DNA of 64,000 nt from contig CAZMOM010000012.1 of the NCBI GenBank assembly GCA_964568075.1, positions 1 through 64,000 on the forward strand. Direction: 5' to 3'. This document shows, piece by piece, positions 26,636 through 35,921 of the stretch (position 1 is its first letter; each line of letters opens with the position of its first letter). Source of the stretch: MnTg04 sp964568075 (GTDB lineage: Bacteria; Pseudomonadota; Gammaproteobacteria; Steroidobacterales; MnTg04). The notes under the pieces were generated by a model, which saw nothing but the letters and a program-made list of their open reading frames with translations, had not been told where the DNA came from and ran no database searches. A program made the position numbers and the translations under genes.

Positions 26636-28180
26636 ATGGTTAAACGACTGCTCAGCATCACTTTGATGATTCCGGTTCTGGCCGGAGGTTGGGCAATGGC
26701 CGGAATACCCGAACTGGATGGCCTGACCGAACAGCACCTGGATGTCAACGAGGTGCCGCAGCAGCAGCCCGACACCCTTCCCATTACAACCGACAGCGCC
26801 AAAGCCAGGGAATATTTTTGGCAGGCACGGCACCGGCAGTGGAATTTCGATATTGACGGTGCGATCAGGTACTACCAGAAAGCGCTTAAACATGACCCGG
26901 AATTTGTTCGTGCTCATCTGCAGCTCGGACTGCTTAAAGCGCCAAAATCGAATTGGCATCTCATTCGGGCGGGCGCCAATCTTGATTTGCTGCCTGAGAG
27001 TGAACGCAAGTTTGCCAGCCTGATTTTGAAAAATCGCCTGCATACGGAACCGCTGCAGAAACTTGCTGATCAGTACCCGAATGATGCAGAAGTTCTGCTT
27101 TATCTTGGACTGGCCTATAAACGGAACAACCAGTTGCCGGCGGCACGCGACAGTTTTCTTGCTGCGATCAAGAAATACCCGGTTTCTGCGCTGGCGTGGC
27201 AAAACCTGGCCGAACAGTATCTTGCGCTAAAGGATCATTACCGGGCTTATATCGCGCTGGAAAAAGAGAAATCTCTGATTCCGGATCGTGCCCAGGCATA
27301 TCTCGCGCTGGGTGGGTTCTATCTCAAGACCTGGAAATACGGAAAAGCGATGCACATCGCCGAAAAGGCGATCAGGATTGACCCTGGCCGGTCGCAGGGT
27401 TATGTGCTGATGGCCCACGCCCTGACTCTGAGTGGCGATTCGGAAAGTGCGCAGGAGGTTTTGCTTGCCAAACTGAATCTGGTGCCTGAATCGCCCGACA
27501 AAATAGAATACGAGATCGCGCTCGTCGATACGCTAATTGATGATGACAACTACCCCGAAGCCATCAAGATCCTGAGCCGGCTTTACCGGGAAACATCGCT
27601 CGTGCAGCGGGAAATGCCGTTGGTAGACCGTGGGGTTCGCGGTGGAGACATCTATTTCCTCACTCGCCTCGGCGACACCTACCTTGAGTATGGAGATTAC
27701 GGCTCGGCGCAAGACGTTTATGACAACGTGTTACGCATCTGCGAGGAGTCGGCCGACAATGAGTACCTGCAGACAAACCTTCAGAATACGTATTTGTTTA
27801 ATACCGCCAGGGTCGCGCTGGTCAAGGATAATGTCGGAAAAGCCAGACGACTAAAGACTGCGTTGAGCCAGGGGATTGCCAACGGCAATAACTCCGACCT
27901 GGCACGAAAGATCGCTCAGCTGGAGGGTGAAATCCAGCTCGCCGCCGGCAACCCCGATCGGGCAATTGATTTTTTCAGACAGGCTGATACAGATAATCCA
28001 TACTTGCTCCATCTTCTGGCGACCGCTTATATGCAGGCCGGCCAGACCGCGAGTGCGCGCAAGTATTACAAGAAGGCGATCGAATACAGCTCATTTGATC
28101 GATATGAATATGCCTTTGTCCGGCATAAAGCGAGGGCTGCGCTGCATCAGTCAGAACCGCTGGTTGTCGACCGGGAGTAA
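26636..28180 (+). CDS. Exported TPR-repeat protein
   Basis: The ATG at 26636 gives 514 residues with a signal peptide (LSITLMIPVLAGGWAMA). An earlier start would add 41 basic residues with no signal character. From about residue 45 onward it is built of repeated helix pairs with TPR-like periodicity (AIRYYQKALKHDPEFV, AHIAEKAIRIDPGRSQGYV, ARKYYKKAIEY). It probably works as a periplasmic interaction scaffold. No catalytic domain is seen. Confidence 0.78.
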   Translation: MVKRLLSITLMIPVLAGGWAMAGIPELDGLTEQHLDVNEVPQQQPDTLPITTDSAKAREYFWQARHRQWNFDIDGAIRYYQKALKHDPEFVRAHLQLGLLKAPKSNWHLIRAGANLDLLPESERKFASLILKNRLHTEPLQKLADQYPNDAEVLLYLGLAYKRNNQLPAARDSFLAAIKKYPVSALAWQNLAEQYLALKDHYRAYIALEKEKSLIPDRAQAYLALGGFYLKTWKYGKAMHIAEKAIRIDPGRSQGYVLMAHALTLSGDSESAQEVLLAKLNLVPESPDKIEYEIALVDTLIDDDNYPEAIKILSRLYRETSLVQREMPLVDRGVRGGDIYFLTRLGDTYLEYGDYGSAQDVYDNVLRICEESADNEYLQTNLQNTYLFNTARVALVKDNVGKARRLKTALSQGIANGNNSDLARKIAQLEGEIQLAAGNPDRAIDFFRQADTDNPYLLHLLATAYMQAGQTASARKYYKKAIEYSSFDRYEYAFVRHKARAALHQSEPLVVDRE

Positions 28181-28208
28181 GCGCCCGATTGCGAACCGAT
28201 GGGAGGAG

Positions 28209-28547
28209 TTAACCGGCCGAAATCGGGATCAGGCAACCCGTCAAAACCAACAGCAGCCAAGCGGTCAATTTGACATAAAATGGCGTCGAAAAGCCATCCA
28301 GTTCGAGGTCCGAAGTCACCTCCACATCTTCCATCGCGCCACCAAGATAGACCTGGGGGCGGTTGAAGATATCCTTCGGCAGGACCGTGCGGTGCGTCCC
28401 TGAATACTCTGTATCATCCATAAAACTGTCTGATCCGGTTGCCTTCTCGAAAGCATCGCACCCGGGTGGCGAACTGACCAAGACCTGCATCACAAACCCG
28501 ACAGCCTCACGTGAACTGTCCTGACCAGCCAAAAGGCCATTTCGCAC
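28209..28547 (-). CDS. Candidate small protein with C-terminal membrane anchor
   Basis: The minus strand is open for 112 codons, with codon use like the neighbours and a C-terminal hydrophobic helix (FYVKLTAWLLLVLTGCLIPIS) ahead of the stop. A shorter ATG at 28421 would give 70 residues. There is no strong ribosome-binding site and no family match that I recognise. It fills most of the 492-base gap between two plus-strand genes, which otherwise holds no clear feature. It is as likely to be real as not. Confidence 0.4.
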   Translation of the reverse strand: MRNGLLAGQDSSREAVGFVMQVLVSSPPGCDAFEKATGSDSFMDDTEYSGTHRTVLPKDIFNRPQVYLGGAMEDVEVTSDLELDGFSTPFYVKLTAWLLLVLTGCLIPISAG

Positions 28548-28672
28548 AGCTTGATTACATCAATACCAGCCCTGTCCAGGCATCTCTTTCACTGTTGCCG
28601 GCCGTATGGTAAAAATCCGCCTCGCACGCATTTCAGGCGGCGTCGAACGAATGTGCAGGAAATCGATTTTTT

Positions 28673-29605
28673 ATGATCAGAACTGAAAATTTGACGCGTC
28701 GTTACGGTGATCTGACGGCGGTAGACTCCTTGTCCATCACCGTTGAGCCCGGACAGGTTTTGGGATTTCTCGGTCCCAATGGCGCAGGAAAAACGACGAC
28801 GATGAGATTGATCGCCGGTTTTATCGCTCCAAGCTCCGGCAAGGTCAGCGTCTGCGGTCATTCGTTGGCGTCCGCCCCGGTCGCCGCCAGGCGATGCATG
28901 GGTTATTTGCCCGAGGGCGCCCCCGGTTATGACGAAATGACGGTAGACCGATTCCTGCGTTTTATCGCCGATATCAGGGAAATCGATATTTCTCGCAAGC
29001 GCTCGCGTCTCGCCGAAGTCATTGAACGCCTGCATCTTGAAAGGGTTTTGCGACAGCGCCTCGATACTTTGTCAAAAGGGTTTCGCCGTCGCGTCGGACT
29101 TGCACAAGCCATTATTCACGACCCGCAGGTATTGATTCTTGATGAACCGACCGATGGGCTCGATCCGAACCAGAAGCAGGAAGTCCGGCGACTGATACAG
29201 GATATGGCTGCCGACAAAATTATCGTCATCTCGACGCATATCCTCGAGGAAATTGACGCCGTCTGTAACCGAGTGATGATCATCGCCAATGGCCGGTTGC
29301 TGGCCGACGACACGCCCGACGGGTTGATCGCGCAATCCCGCTATCACAATGCCGTGACCCTGCGCCTTGATAAGGATGACCCGGAGTCCGTGAAACTGGA
29401 AATCGCCGCGCTGCCACAAGTCGCGGAGGTTGAACTGGACAGCCTGACCGGCCGCCTGACCGCATTTCCTGCCGGCGACCAGACCCCGTTAAGTGAAATC
29501 AGCCAACTCGCCAGCCAAAAAAACTGGGAATTAAAGGAATTGCACCTTGAAAGCGGGCGGATGGAAGAAGTTTTTAAAAGTATTACGACAGGATCAGAGC
29601 AATGA
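28673..29605 (+). CDS. GldA-like ABC transporter ATP-binding protein
   Basis: This 310-residue ATPase has Walker A GPNGAGKTT at 34-42, a signature-like LSKGF at 133-137, and Walker B LILDEP at 154-159 (DEPTDGLDPNQ). A C-terminal domain of about 85 residues (from about 225) is typical of GldA/CcmA-like ATPases with a regulatory tail. It powers the neighbouring permease. Its stop overlaps the next start by four bases (ATGA), so it belongs to a three-gene operon. Confidence 0.92.
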   Translation: MIRTENLTRRYGDLTAVDSLSITVEPGQVLGFLGPNGAGKTTTMRLIAGFIAPSSGKVSVCGHSLASAPVAARRCMGYLPEGAPGYDEMTVDRFLRFIADIREIDISRKRSRLAEVIERLHLERVLRQRLDTLSKGFRRRVGLAQAIIHDPQVLILDEPTDGLDPNQKQEVRRLIQDMAADKIIVISTHILEEIDAVCNRVMIIANGRLLADDTPDGLIAQSRYHNAVTLRLDKDDPESVKLEIAALPQVAEVELDSLTGRLTAFPAGDQTPLSEISQLASQKNWELKELHLESGRMEEVFKSITTGSEQ

Positions 29606-30336
29606 GCCCGATCAAAATTATATTCAAAAGAGAATTATCAGCCTATTTTTCGACGCCGCTCGCCTATGTCTTTATCGTAATTTTCCTGCTGTTATCCGGC
29701 GTATTCACATTCTACCTGGGCAGCTTTTTCGAGCGTGGCCAGGCGGACCTGTCTTCCTTTTTTGGGTTTCACCCCTGGTTGTATCTTCTCCTGATACCAG
29801 CAATATCGATGCGTCTTTGGGCTGAAGAAAGAAGCAGTGGCAGCATCGAACTGTTGCTGTGCCTGCCGATCACGCTCTGGCAGGCCACTCTCGGTAAATT
29901 TCTTGCGGCATGGATATTTACTGCAATCGCGCTGGCGCTGACATTTCCTGTCTGGATCACTGTCAACTACCTCGGTCAGCCAGACAACGGGGCCATAATC
30001 GCCGCGTACATCGGTAGTTTGCTGATGGCTGGCGGCTTTCTGGCCATTGGCGTCTGCATATCCGCGGCGACCCGCAACCAGGTCATCGCCTTTATTTTTT
30101 CTGTCGTGGTTTGTTTTCTGTTCCTGCTCAGTGGCTTCGAACTGGTGCTAAATTTTTTCCGCGGCTGGTTACCACAAATTCTGGTAGATACGATCGCGTC
30201 GTTCAGTATCCTGACTCACTTTCAGGCGATCTCGAAAGGTGTTATCGATCTTCGTGACATCGTCTTTTTTGCCGCACTGATCGTGGTCTGGCTAATGGCG
30301 AGCGCGATCGTTCTGGACCTGAAGAAGGCGAACTGA
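29602..30336 (+). CDS. GldF-like ABC transporter permease
   Basis: This 244-residue membrane protein has about six hydrophobic segments and the ABC2-type opening KIIFKRELSAYFSTPLAYVFIVIFLLLSG. The ISMRLWAEERSSGSIELLLCLPI motif is the classic ABC-2 permease cytoplasmic loop. It lies between the ATPase gene (four-base overlap) and the GldG-like gene (three-base gap), so the trio is a clear operon. Confidence 0.9.
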   Translation: MSPIKIIFKRELSAYFSTPLAYVFIVIFLLLSGVFTFYLGSFFERGQADLSSFFGFHPWLYLLLIPAISMRLWAEERSSGSIELLLCLPITLWQATLGKFLAAWIFTAIALALTFPVWITVNYLGQPDNGAIIAAYIGSLLMAGGFLAIGVCISAATRNQVIAFIFSVVVCFLFLLSGFELVLNFFRGWLPQILVDTIASFSILTHFQAISKGVIDLRDIVFFAALIVVWLMASAIVLDLKKAN

Positions 30337-30339
30337 GTC

Positions 30340-32226
30340 ATGGGAACTGACAAAAAAACGACCTATAGAAAAGCCTCCGGTGCTATCGGGCTTTTGCTAA
30401 TGGCGATCGCTTTCGTAATTCTAATCTTGCTGAGTAACGAGTTTCTCAAAGGCATAAGGCTGGATCTGACCGAAAACGGTCTGTACAGCGTCTCGTCCGG
30501 TACGCAAGAGATTCTTTCCGGGATCGAGGATCCCATCACCCTGAAATTCTTTTTTTCTGATGAGGCGAGTAAAAAACTACCTTCGTTACGAATCTATGCA
30601 ACCCGCGTGCACGAATTGCTGGAGGAATATTCGCAATCGGCCAACGACATGATCGAGCTGCAGGTCATCGACCCATTGCCCTTTTCGGAAGAAGAGGACG
30701 AGGCGGCGGGGTACGGACTGCGGCCGATGCATCTGGACCGAAGCACGGGACCGGTTTATTTCGGGCTTGTCGGACTTAATAAAAAGGATGACGCCGTGAT
30801 CATCCCGGCATTCCAGCAAAACAACGAGGAGTTTCTCGAATACGACCTCACGAAACTGATCTATACATTGAGCAATCCGCGACGCCCGGTCATCGGTTTG
30901 CTTAGCGAACTGCCGCTGGCGGGTGGCTGGAATCCAGCGACGCGAGCGCCCGAACAGCCTTGGGCCATATTCGGCGCGATTGGCGATATGTTCGAAGTCC
31001 GTCATTTAACGAAGGAGGATCCGGCGCTGGGCGAGGATATCGATGTACTCCTGCTCGTATATCCCAAGCAGCTGCCCGAGAGGACGATTTACGCGATTGA
31101 CCAGTTTGCGCTGAGCGGCGGACGAATACTGATTTTTGTCGATCCGCTCGCGGAAACCGACGCCACGGCCGCCGATCCGCGCAACCCTTTTAACGAAACC
31201 CCGGCACAGCGCAGCTCAAACATTCCGCGGCTGTTCGCCGCCTGGGGCGTACAATTTCATTCCGAACAAGTCGTTGTCGACCGGTCGCTCGCTTTGCCAG
31301 TCAGTACCGGAGGGCCGCAACCGGTAGAACACATTGGCATGCTCGGCCTGCGCGGCGAACAAATGAACAGAGAAGATGCCGTCACCGGTTTGTTGAGTAG
31401 TATCAATATCGCCCAGGCTGGTCATTTCACGGCAGCCGATAATGCGACAACGAATTTCGAACCTTTATTGTCAACGACCGAGGACTCCACCCTGCTGCCG
31501 GTCAGCAGGTTCTTCTACCTTGCCGACCCGAACAGCCTTCGGGATGGCTACGAACCCTCAGGCCGCTCGTATGTTATCGCCGCGAGGATCAGCGGACCGG
31601 TCACATCGGCCTTTGGCGACAAGCCGCCCGGCGAGCCGGACAAAGAGGCAAGCGAACATCTTTCCGCCTCGGTCGAACCGGTCAACATCATCGCGGTCGG
31701 CGACGCAGATATGCTGGCCGATCGCCTTTGGGTAAAGGTCAGCAATTTTTTTGGACAAACCTTGATGTCCAAATTCGCAAACAACGGCGATTTCGTCGCA
31801 AATATTCTGGATAATCTGTCTGGCAGCAGTGCGCTGATCAGCATCCGCGGACGAGCCAGTTTTAGCCGGCCATTTGGCAGAGTTGAGGATCTGCGGCGTG
31901 CCGCCGACGAACAGTTCAGGACCAAGGAACTCGAGTTGCAGACCCGGCTCGAGGAAACCGAAAAGGCATTGACAGAACTTCAGTCAGGTCAGCCGGCAGA
32001 CCAGGTTTTGACCCTGACTGAGGAACAAAGTACGCAGATAGAACGCTACATCGAGCAACGCTCGCAAATTCGCAAGGAGCTGCGCCAGGTCCGACATGAT
32101 CTGGACCGGAACATCGAAAAATTGGCGGGCAATCTGCGATTGATCAACATTGCGTTGATGCCGGTTTTGATTACCTTGATCACGCTTGGTCTGCAGTTTT
32201 CCCGCAGACGTCGGCAGCGCACCTGA
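30340..32226 (+). CDS. GldG-like ABC-associated protein
   Basis: This 628-residue protein has an N-terminal membrane segment (about 16-35), a large periplasmic GldG-like domain (DLTENGLYSVSSGTQEIL… ITLKFFFSDEASKKLP), a coiled coil at about 530-590 and a C-terminal membrane helix. GldG and GldF with GldA form an ABC complex needed for gliding in Bacteroidetes, and similar trios occur in Proteobacteria with no known gliding role. The operon here has no other gliding gene nearby, so the role is open. Confidence 0.88.
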   Translation: MGTDKKTTYRKASGAIGLLLMAIAFVILILLSNEFLKGIRLDLTENGLYSVSSGTQEILSGIEDPITLKFFFSDEASKKLPSLRIYATRVHELLEEYSQSANDMIELQVIDPLPFSEEEDEAAGYGLRPMHLDRSTGPVYFGLVGLNKKDDAVIIPAFQQNNEEFLEYDLTKLIYTLSNPRRPVIGLLSELPLAGGWNPATRAPEQPWAIFGAIGDMFEVRHLTKEDPALGEDIDVLLLVYPKQLPERTIYAIDQFALSGGRILIFVDPLAETDATAADPRNPFNETPAQRSSNIPRLFAAWGVQFHSEQVVVDRSLALPVSTGGPQPVEHIGMLGLRGEQMNREDAVTGLLSSINIAQAGHFTAADNATTNFEPLLSTTEDSTLLPVSRFFYLADPNSLRDGYEPSGRSYVIAARISGPVTSAFGDKPPGEPDKEASEHLSASVEPVNIIAVGDADMLADRLWVKVSNFFGQTLMSKFANNGDFVANILDNLSGSSALISIRGRASFSRPFGRVEDLRRAADEQFRTKELELQTRLEETEKALTELQSGQPADQVLTLTEEQSTQIERYIEQRSQIRKELRQVRHDLDRNIEKLAGNLRLINIALMPVLITLITLGLQFSRRRRQRT

Positions 32227-32362
32227 TGGGATCAGTCGACTTCGTCACCGCAAATTAGCGCGCGCATCATCACGTTACCATTTTGTTTCATGGCATAACT
32301 GGCAAACGTGTCAACCTTCATTTCTTTAATCGCCGGCGATTTCCGCCCTGATGGCATGCGGG

Positions 32363-32980
32363 CTAGAGAGATTTGAGTTGTTCGAGCTGCCGGTCCTGGA
32401 CTCGGGCGAGCGACAACTGCGCAATAACCGCGCCGGTCAAAGCGAGGAACATATCCCATTGGGTATCCCAGACATCGCCCTGTGTGGCCAAAAAATCATC
32501 GGCCTGTCCGCCCATGACGAGCGCGGCCCACCACTCGGTAAACTCATAGAAAGCGCTGATCGCCAGCGCGACACAACTCACCAGGAAAAAAAGCCACTTT
32601 CCGGCCTGCAGCGGCGAGCTTCGCAACAAGACTTCCCTGGCAATCATAGCCGGTACAAAACCCTGCAGGAAATGACCCAGCCGGTCGTAGTTATTGCGAG
32701 CGAGGTCGAACATGTCCTGGACCCAAAAGCCCAGTGGCACATGGGCATACGTGTAATGTCCGCCAACCATTATCAGCAACGCATGGATAGCCATCAGCCG
32801 GTATAGCAACCGCGTCAGCCGGTAGTTTTCGCCAGTGGCGATGAGAATGGGGATGGCAACCAGAATCGGAGCAACTTCCAGCCACCAGGTGATGCGATCA
32901 TACGGACCGACTCCGCTAATTGCCGTGCCTATGACAACCAGTACCAACAGTACCAGGCGTTCTGTCGACTGCGCTGTCAT
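32363..32980 (-). CDS. YjdF/DUF2238-like membrane protein
   Basis: This 205-residue protein has five to six hydrophobic segments and the DUF2238 pattern (ARNNYDRLGHFLQGFVPAMIAREVLLR, followed by FYEFTEWWAALVMG and DVWDTQWDMFLALTG). The His and Asp/Glu residues in these segments are conserved in the family. YjdF-like proteins are poorly characterised integral membrane proteins. It converges on the GldG-like gene and is divergent from the AlaX-like gene. Confidence 0.88.
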   Translation of the reverse strand: MTAQSTERLVLLVLVVIGTAISGVGPYDRITWWLEVAPILVAIPILIATGENYRLTRLLYRLMAIHALLIMVGGHYTYAHVPLGFWVQDMFDLARNNYDRLGHFLQGFVPAMIAREVLLRSSPLQAGKWLFFLVSCVALAISAFYEFTEWWAALVMGGQADDFLATQGDVWDTQWDMFLALTGAVIAQLSLARVQDRQLEQLKSL

Positions 32981-33072
32981 ATCTTCCCCCTATTCTTCGG
33001 TATAGCATACGGATGAACGGTTGAATTACCAAACCCGCCGGTGCAATCCGCAACAATGCCGTGGAGTTCGCG

Positions 33073-33777
33073 ATGACTGAAATGCTTTACTTGCAGGACG
33101 CCTATCAAAAGGAGTGCCAGGCAGAGATCACCGCCGTTTCCAATGACGGCATCATCCTCGACCGGACTGTTTTTTACCCGCGTGGCGGTGGCCAGCCTGG
33201 TGACAGCGGCAGGTTTTTTTTCTCTGATGGCCGAGTACTGATCATTTCCGATACCCGCTATGGACCGGAGCGCGAGGTTCTGCATGTTCCGGGTGACGAA
33301 GATCCTCTGCCGGAAGTGGGCGAACAGGTAAACGCCGAAATCGACTGGGAGCGTCGTTACCGCCTGATGCGAATGCACACCTGCCTGCATTTTCTCGGGG
33401 TCGCGCTGCCTTATGGGGTAACCGGTGGCTCAATCGGTGAGAATCGCAGCCGACTGGATTTTGACATGCAGGATCCAATCGACAAGGAAACCGTGACCGA
33501 AAAAATCAACCAACTGATCGCCGGTGACCACACGGCCGAAACCATCTGGACCGACTGGGAAGAACTCGACCAGCGGCCGGATCTGATTCGCACCATGTCG
33601 GTCAAGCCGCCACGCGTTGCCGAAAAAATCAGGCTTTTGAAAATTGGCGACCTGGACCTGCAGCCATGCGGCGGAACTCACATCAAAAGTAGCGGCGAAA
33701 TCGGCAGAGTGATCGTCAGCAAGATCGAGAAAAAGGGCAAGCACAATCGCCGCGTCTATGTGGAGCTGGCAGACTGA
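33073..33777 (+). CDS. AlaX-like alanyl-tRNA editing protein
   Basis: This 235-residue stand-alone editing domain removes mischarged amino acids (serine or glycine) from tRNA-Ala. The zinc site is visible as HTCLH at 102-106 and CGGTH at 199-203. The GGGQPGD segment at 38-44 belongs to the AlaX-M type glycine-rich loop. The ATG at 33073 is preferred, with GGAG close upstream. Its stop overlaps the next ATG (TGATG), so it is coupled to the PaiB-like gene. Confidence 0.92.
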   Translation: MTEMLYLQDAYQKECQAEITAVSNDGIILDRTVFYPRGGGQPGDSGRFFFSDGRVLIISDTRYGPEREVLHVPGDEDPLPEVGEQVNAEIDWERRYRLMRMHTCLHFLGVALPYGVTGGSIGENRSRLDFDMQDPIDKETVTEKINQLIAGDHTAETIWTDWEELDQRPDLIRTMSVKPPRVAEKIRLLKIGDLDLQPCGGTHIKSSGEIGRVIVSKIEKKGKHNRRVYVELAD

Positions 33778-34394
33778 TGACGATGTACATTCCGGAGCGA
33801 TTCTCATGTCAGAACGAAGAATCGGCATTAAGACTGATCGAGAATTATGGTTTCGCTATGATCGTTACGCCCGTTCAGGAAGATTGCCATATCACACACC
33901 TCCCCTTGCTGCTCGACAGAGATGAACATTGTCTGCTCGGACACATGGCGAGGGCTAATCGTCATCATGAGCACCTGGAGTTCAACTCCAGTACAGCTAT
34001 CTTCACGGGGCCCCATGCATACATGTCGCCGAACTGGTACCCGGATGACACGGTACCGACCTGGAACTACGCGGTCGTACACGTGCAGGCGCAGGCCAGC
34101 GTGATAAGTGACGATGATGAGCTGTACGCCATCATTGACAGGCTCAGCCGGCAATACGAATCAGGCCGGCCTGAACCGTGGCAAGCAAAAAGAAATCAGG
34201 GCGTTGAAAAGAAACTGCGCGGGATAGTCGGGTTTCGTCTGCCGCTGACTTCGATCAGCGCAAAATTCAAAATGGATCGAAACCTGGGTGCTGACGCGGT
34301 CGAGCATGTTGCTGCGAACCTGGAATCAGTACCAGGGAAAGACAATCAGGAACTGGCGGCACTGATGCGTCAGCAGGTGCGCGGGACAGCGTAA
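33777..34394 (+). CDS. PaiB-like FMN-binding protein
   Basis: This 205-residue protein matches the PaiB family. It begins MYIPERF (after an extra two residues) and has ITHLPLLLDRDEHCLLGHMARANRHHE and WNYAVVHVQAQA segments. PaiB was first described as a regulator in Bacillus, but most proteins of this family have a split-barrel FMN-binding fold and probably no DNA-binding role. It follows AlaX with a one-base overlap, a pairing common enough to suggest a shared transcript. Confidence 0.88.
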   Translation: MTMYIPERFSCQNEESALRLIENYGFAMIVTPVQEDCHITHLPLLLDRDEHCLLGHMARANRHHEHLEFNSSTAIFTGPHAYMSPNWYPDDTVPTWNYAVVHVQAQASVISDDDELYAIIDRLSRQYESGRPEPWQAKRNQGVEKKLRGIVGFRLPLTSISAKFKMDRNLGADAVEHVAANLESVPGKDNQELAALMRQQVRGTA

Positions 34395-34405
34395 TAGCTG
34401 CGCCG

Positions 34406-34699
34406 TTACCACGGTCCGGGCATCGGCGGGACCAGACACCAGGTGCGCAGATCACCGGCCTCGGCATCGGCTATGATTTCGAACCCCTTCTTTCTGTAGA
34501 AAGGCAGGTTGCCCGGGTCCTCGGTACTTAGAACGACCGCCTGGGAATGATGGTCCGCTGCGGATATTTCCCGGAACCGCTCGATCAGCGCAGCGGCGTA
34601 TCCCTTTCCCTGATGATCCGGTGTAACACAGAGTATGCCGAGAAAATAATGTGGGTAGTCCGGCTCGTTTCGGTCGCTAACCGCCTCGAAGCCGGTCAT
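34406..34699 (-). CDS. Short GNAT acetyltransferase, probably N-terminally truncated
   Basis: The 97 residues contain the GNAT acetyl-CoA-binding motif (CVTPDHQGKGYAAALIERF) and the last strands (FYRKKGFEIIADAE). The usual N-terminal 60-80 residues are missing. The frame is open upstream for about 30 codons but gives no ATG and no convincing N-terminal sequence. It is probably a truncated gene or a pseudogene remnant. The acceptor substrate is unknown. Confidence 0.6.
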   Translation of the reverse strand: MTGFEAVSDRNEPDYPHYFLGILCVTPDHQGKGYAAALIERFREISAADHHSQAVVLSTEDPGNLPFYRKKGFEIIADAEAGDLRTWCLVPPMPGPW

Positions 34700-34752
34700 T
34701 CTTTTCGAACATCCGTTAACGGTAGACAGGCCCGGATATCGCCATTGGCAGT

Positions 34753-35127
34753 TTACCGAATACCGAAATCGTGGAGCCAGACCGAGAGGAGGCGATACGA
34801 AAAGACCACCACAGTAACGTTGCTGATCAACGCCAGCAAGGCCAGTATCCAGTATGGCGTACGCTGAATGGCCGCCTTGAATTTTGCAAGAAATGAAGCC
34901 TGTGGATCCGGGCTGGCAGGCACATGCTGAAAGCTGGCGATAAAGCTGTAAACCGAAAGCGCCCAGAGAAATCCCACAATGGACGGAATCACATACCGTT
35001 CCTCCGACGCATCTGCAGTCCCGATCGCGTTCCAGGCGAACATCGCTGCGAAAAGAAATATCCCCACGAAAGCCAGCGGCTGCACCGGCCTTAGAAACAA
35101 AGCGATCTTCTGAAAGTTCTCTAACAT
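34753..35127 (-). CDS. Small polytopic membrane protein
   Basis: This 124-residue protein has about three hydrophobic helices (PLAFVGIFLFAAMFAWNAI, IVGFLWALSVYSFIASF, WILALLALISNVTVVVFSY). It has no domain I recognise. It is the only candidate gene on this stretch and its codon use fits the neighbours. The role is unknown. Confidence 0.6.
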   Translation of the reverse strand: MLENFQKIALFLRPVQPLAFVGIFLFAAMFAWNAIGTADASEERYVIPSIVGFLWALSVYSFIASFQHVPASPDPQASFLAKFKAAIQRTPYWILALLALISNVTVVVFSYRLLSVWLHDFGIR

Positions 35128-35318
35128 TAATGCATACGTTTGATGGATTGCCGTAAAAAGCGGTCCACTGGTTGGGAGCGACCTATTACCTATTGCTTAT
35201 CGCTTATTTCTCAACACGATGTGGACGGCCCTCACAGATTTCCTTGCTCCCTGACGCCGCCAATAACGAGCGCCAAAAACCCAACTTGGCCCTGCGCGGC
35301 CCGAGTTAATTTATCTTG

Positions 35319-35663
35319 TTAGCCCGATAGATTCAGCGGGCCATCACCAAAGCGATTACTACCCTCTGTACCAGGGAGAAATCCGTTTTCCACGATCGCC
35401 CATACAGGGCCAATGATCGGAATCATATTGATCAACACCCACCATCCTGATTTATCCCTGTCATGCCACCTTTTCACCTGTATCGCCAACGAAGGCCAAA
35501 GAACTATCAGCAAAAATACGATGTATGCCAGTCCGGTATCCTGGCCAGTACTCGCCAGGTCGATGAGGGCAGCAAGCAACGACCCGGCAATAGCCGCCAG
35601 AATAAATATCCAAAAGTGCAGTCGGTTTATCCTGCCTTCGAAGGAAAACAGCATGTTTATCAT
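35319..35663 (-). CDS. DUF805 family inner-membrane protein
   Basis: This 114-residue protein has the DUF805 pattern: GRINRLHFWIF at the start, WPSLAIQVKRWHDRDKSGWWVLI in the middle and IIGPVWAIVENGFLPGTEGSNRFG near the end, with about three hydrophobic helices. DUF805 proteins are small inner-membrane proteins of unknown role. Confidence 0.85.
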   Translation of the reverse strand: MINMLFSFEGRINRLHFWIFILAAIAGSLLAALIDLASTGQDTGLAYIVFLLIVLWPSLAIQVKRWHDRDKSGWWVLINMIPIIGPVWAIVENGFLPGTEGSNRFGDGPLNLSG

Positions 35664-35760
35664 GGCGTTTATCCCTATAAATCAGCGTGCGCACCGTGGA
35701 TCCGGCGATTCATCCAAAGCCGTGGAAAGCGGCATCTGGCACGGAACACTTTGAGCCTAA

Positions 35761-35921
35761 GGGAATTCTGATCTATTCATGGACTCGTATCTTGCGGCCA
35801 AAATATCCAGCTTCGGTGTTGCAAATCTTCGCAATAGCCAGCTATTACGTGCGCTTCGCGCCTTGAACCTGAACATTTTAGATCACAATCTACTTCGCTC
35901 ATGAATAGATCAGAGCTTCCC
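35761..35921. repeat. Dispersed MITE-like repeat, copy 1
   Basis: A 161-base segment ends in inverted repeats. The inner 14 bases on the left, CTGATCTATTCATG, are repeated as a perfect complement on the right, and the outer bases (GGGAA… / …TTCCC) are also complementary with one gap. Its 134-base core (35773-35906) is found again at 62012-62145 with only four substitutions. It carries no ORF, and the arms plus nonautonomous length resemble a miniature inverted-repeat element. Confidence 0.85.

Noticed and set aside
32232..32321. A 29-codon minus-strand frame after the palindrome
   Set aside because: It has only a weak ribosome-binding site and no domain or conservation evidence.
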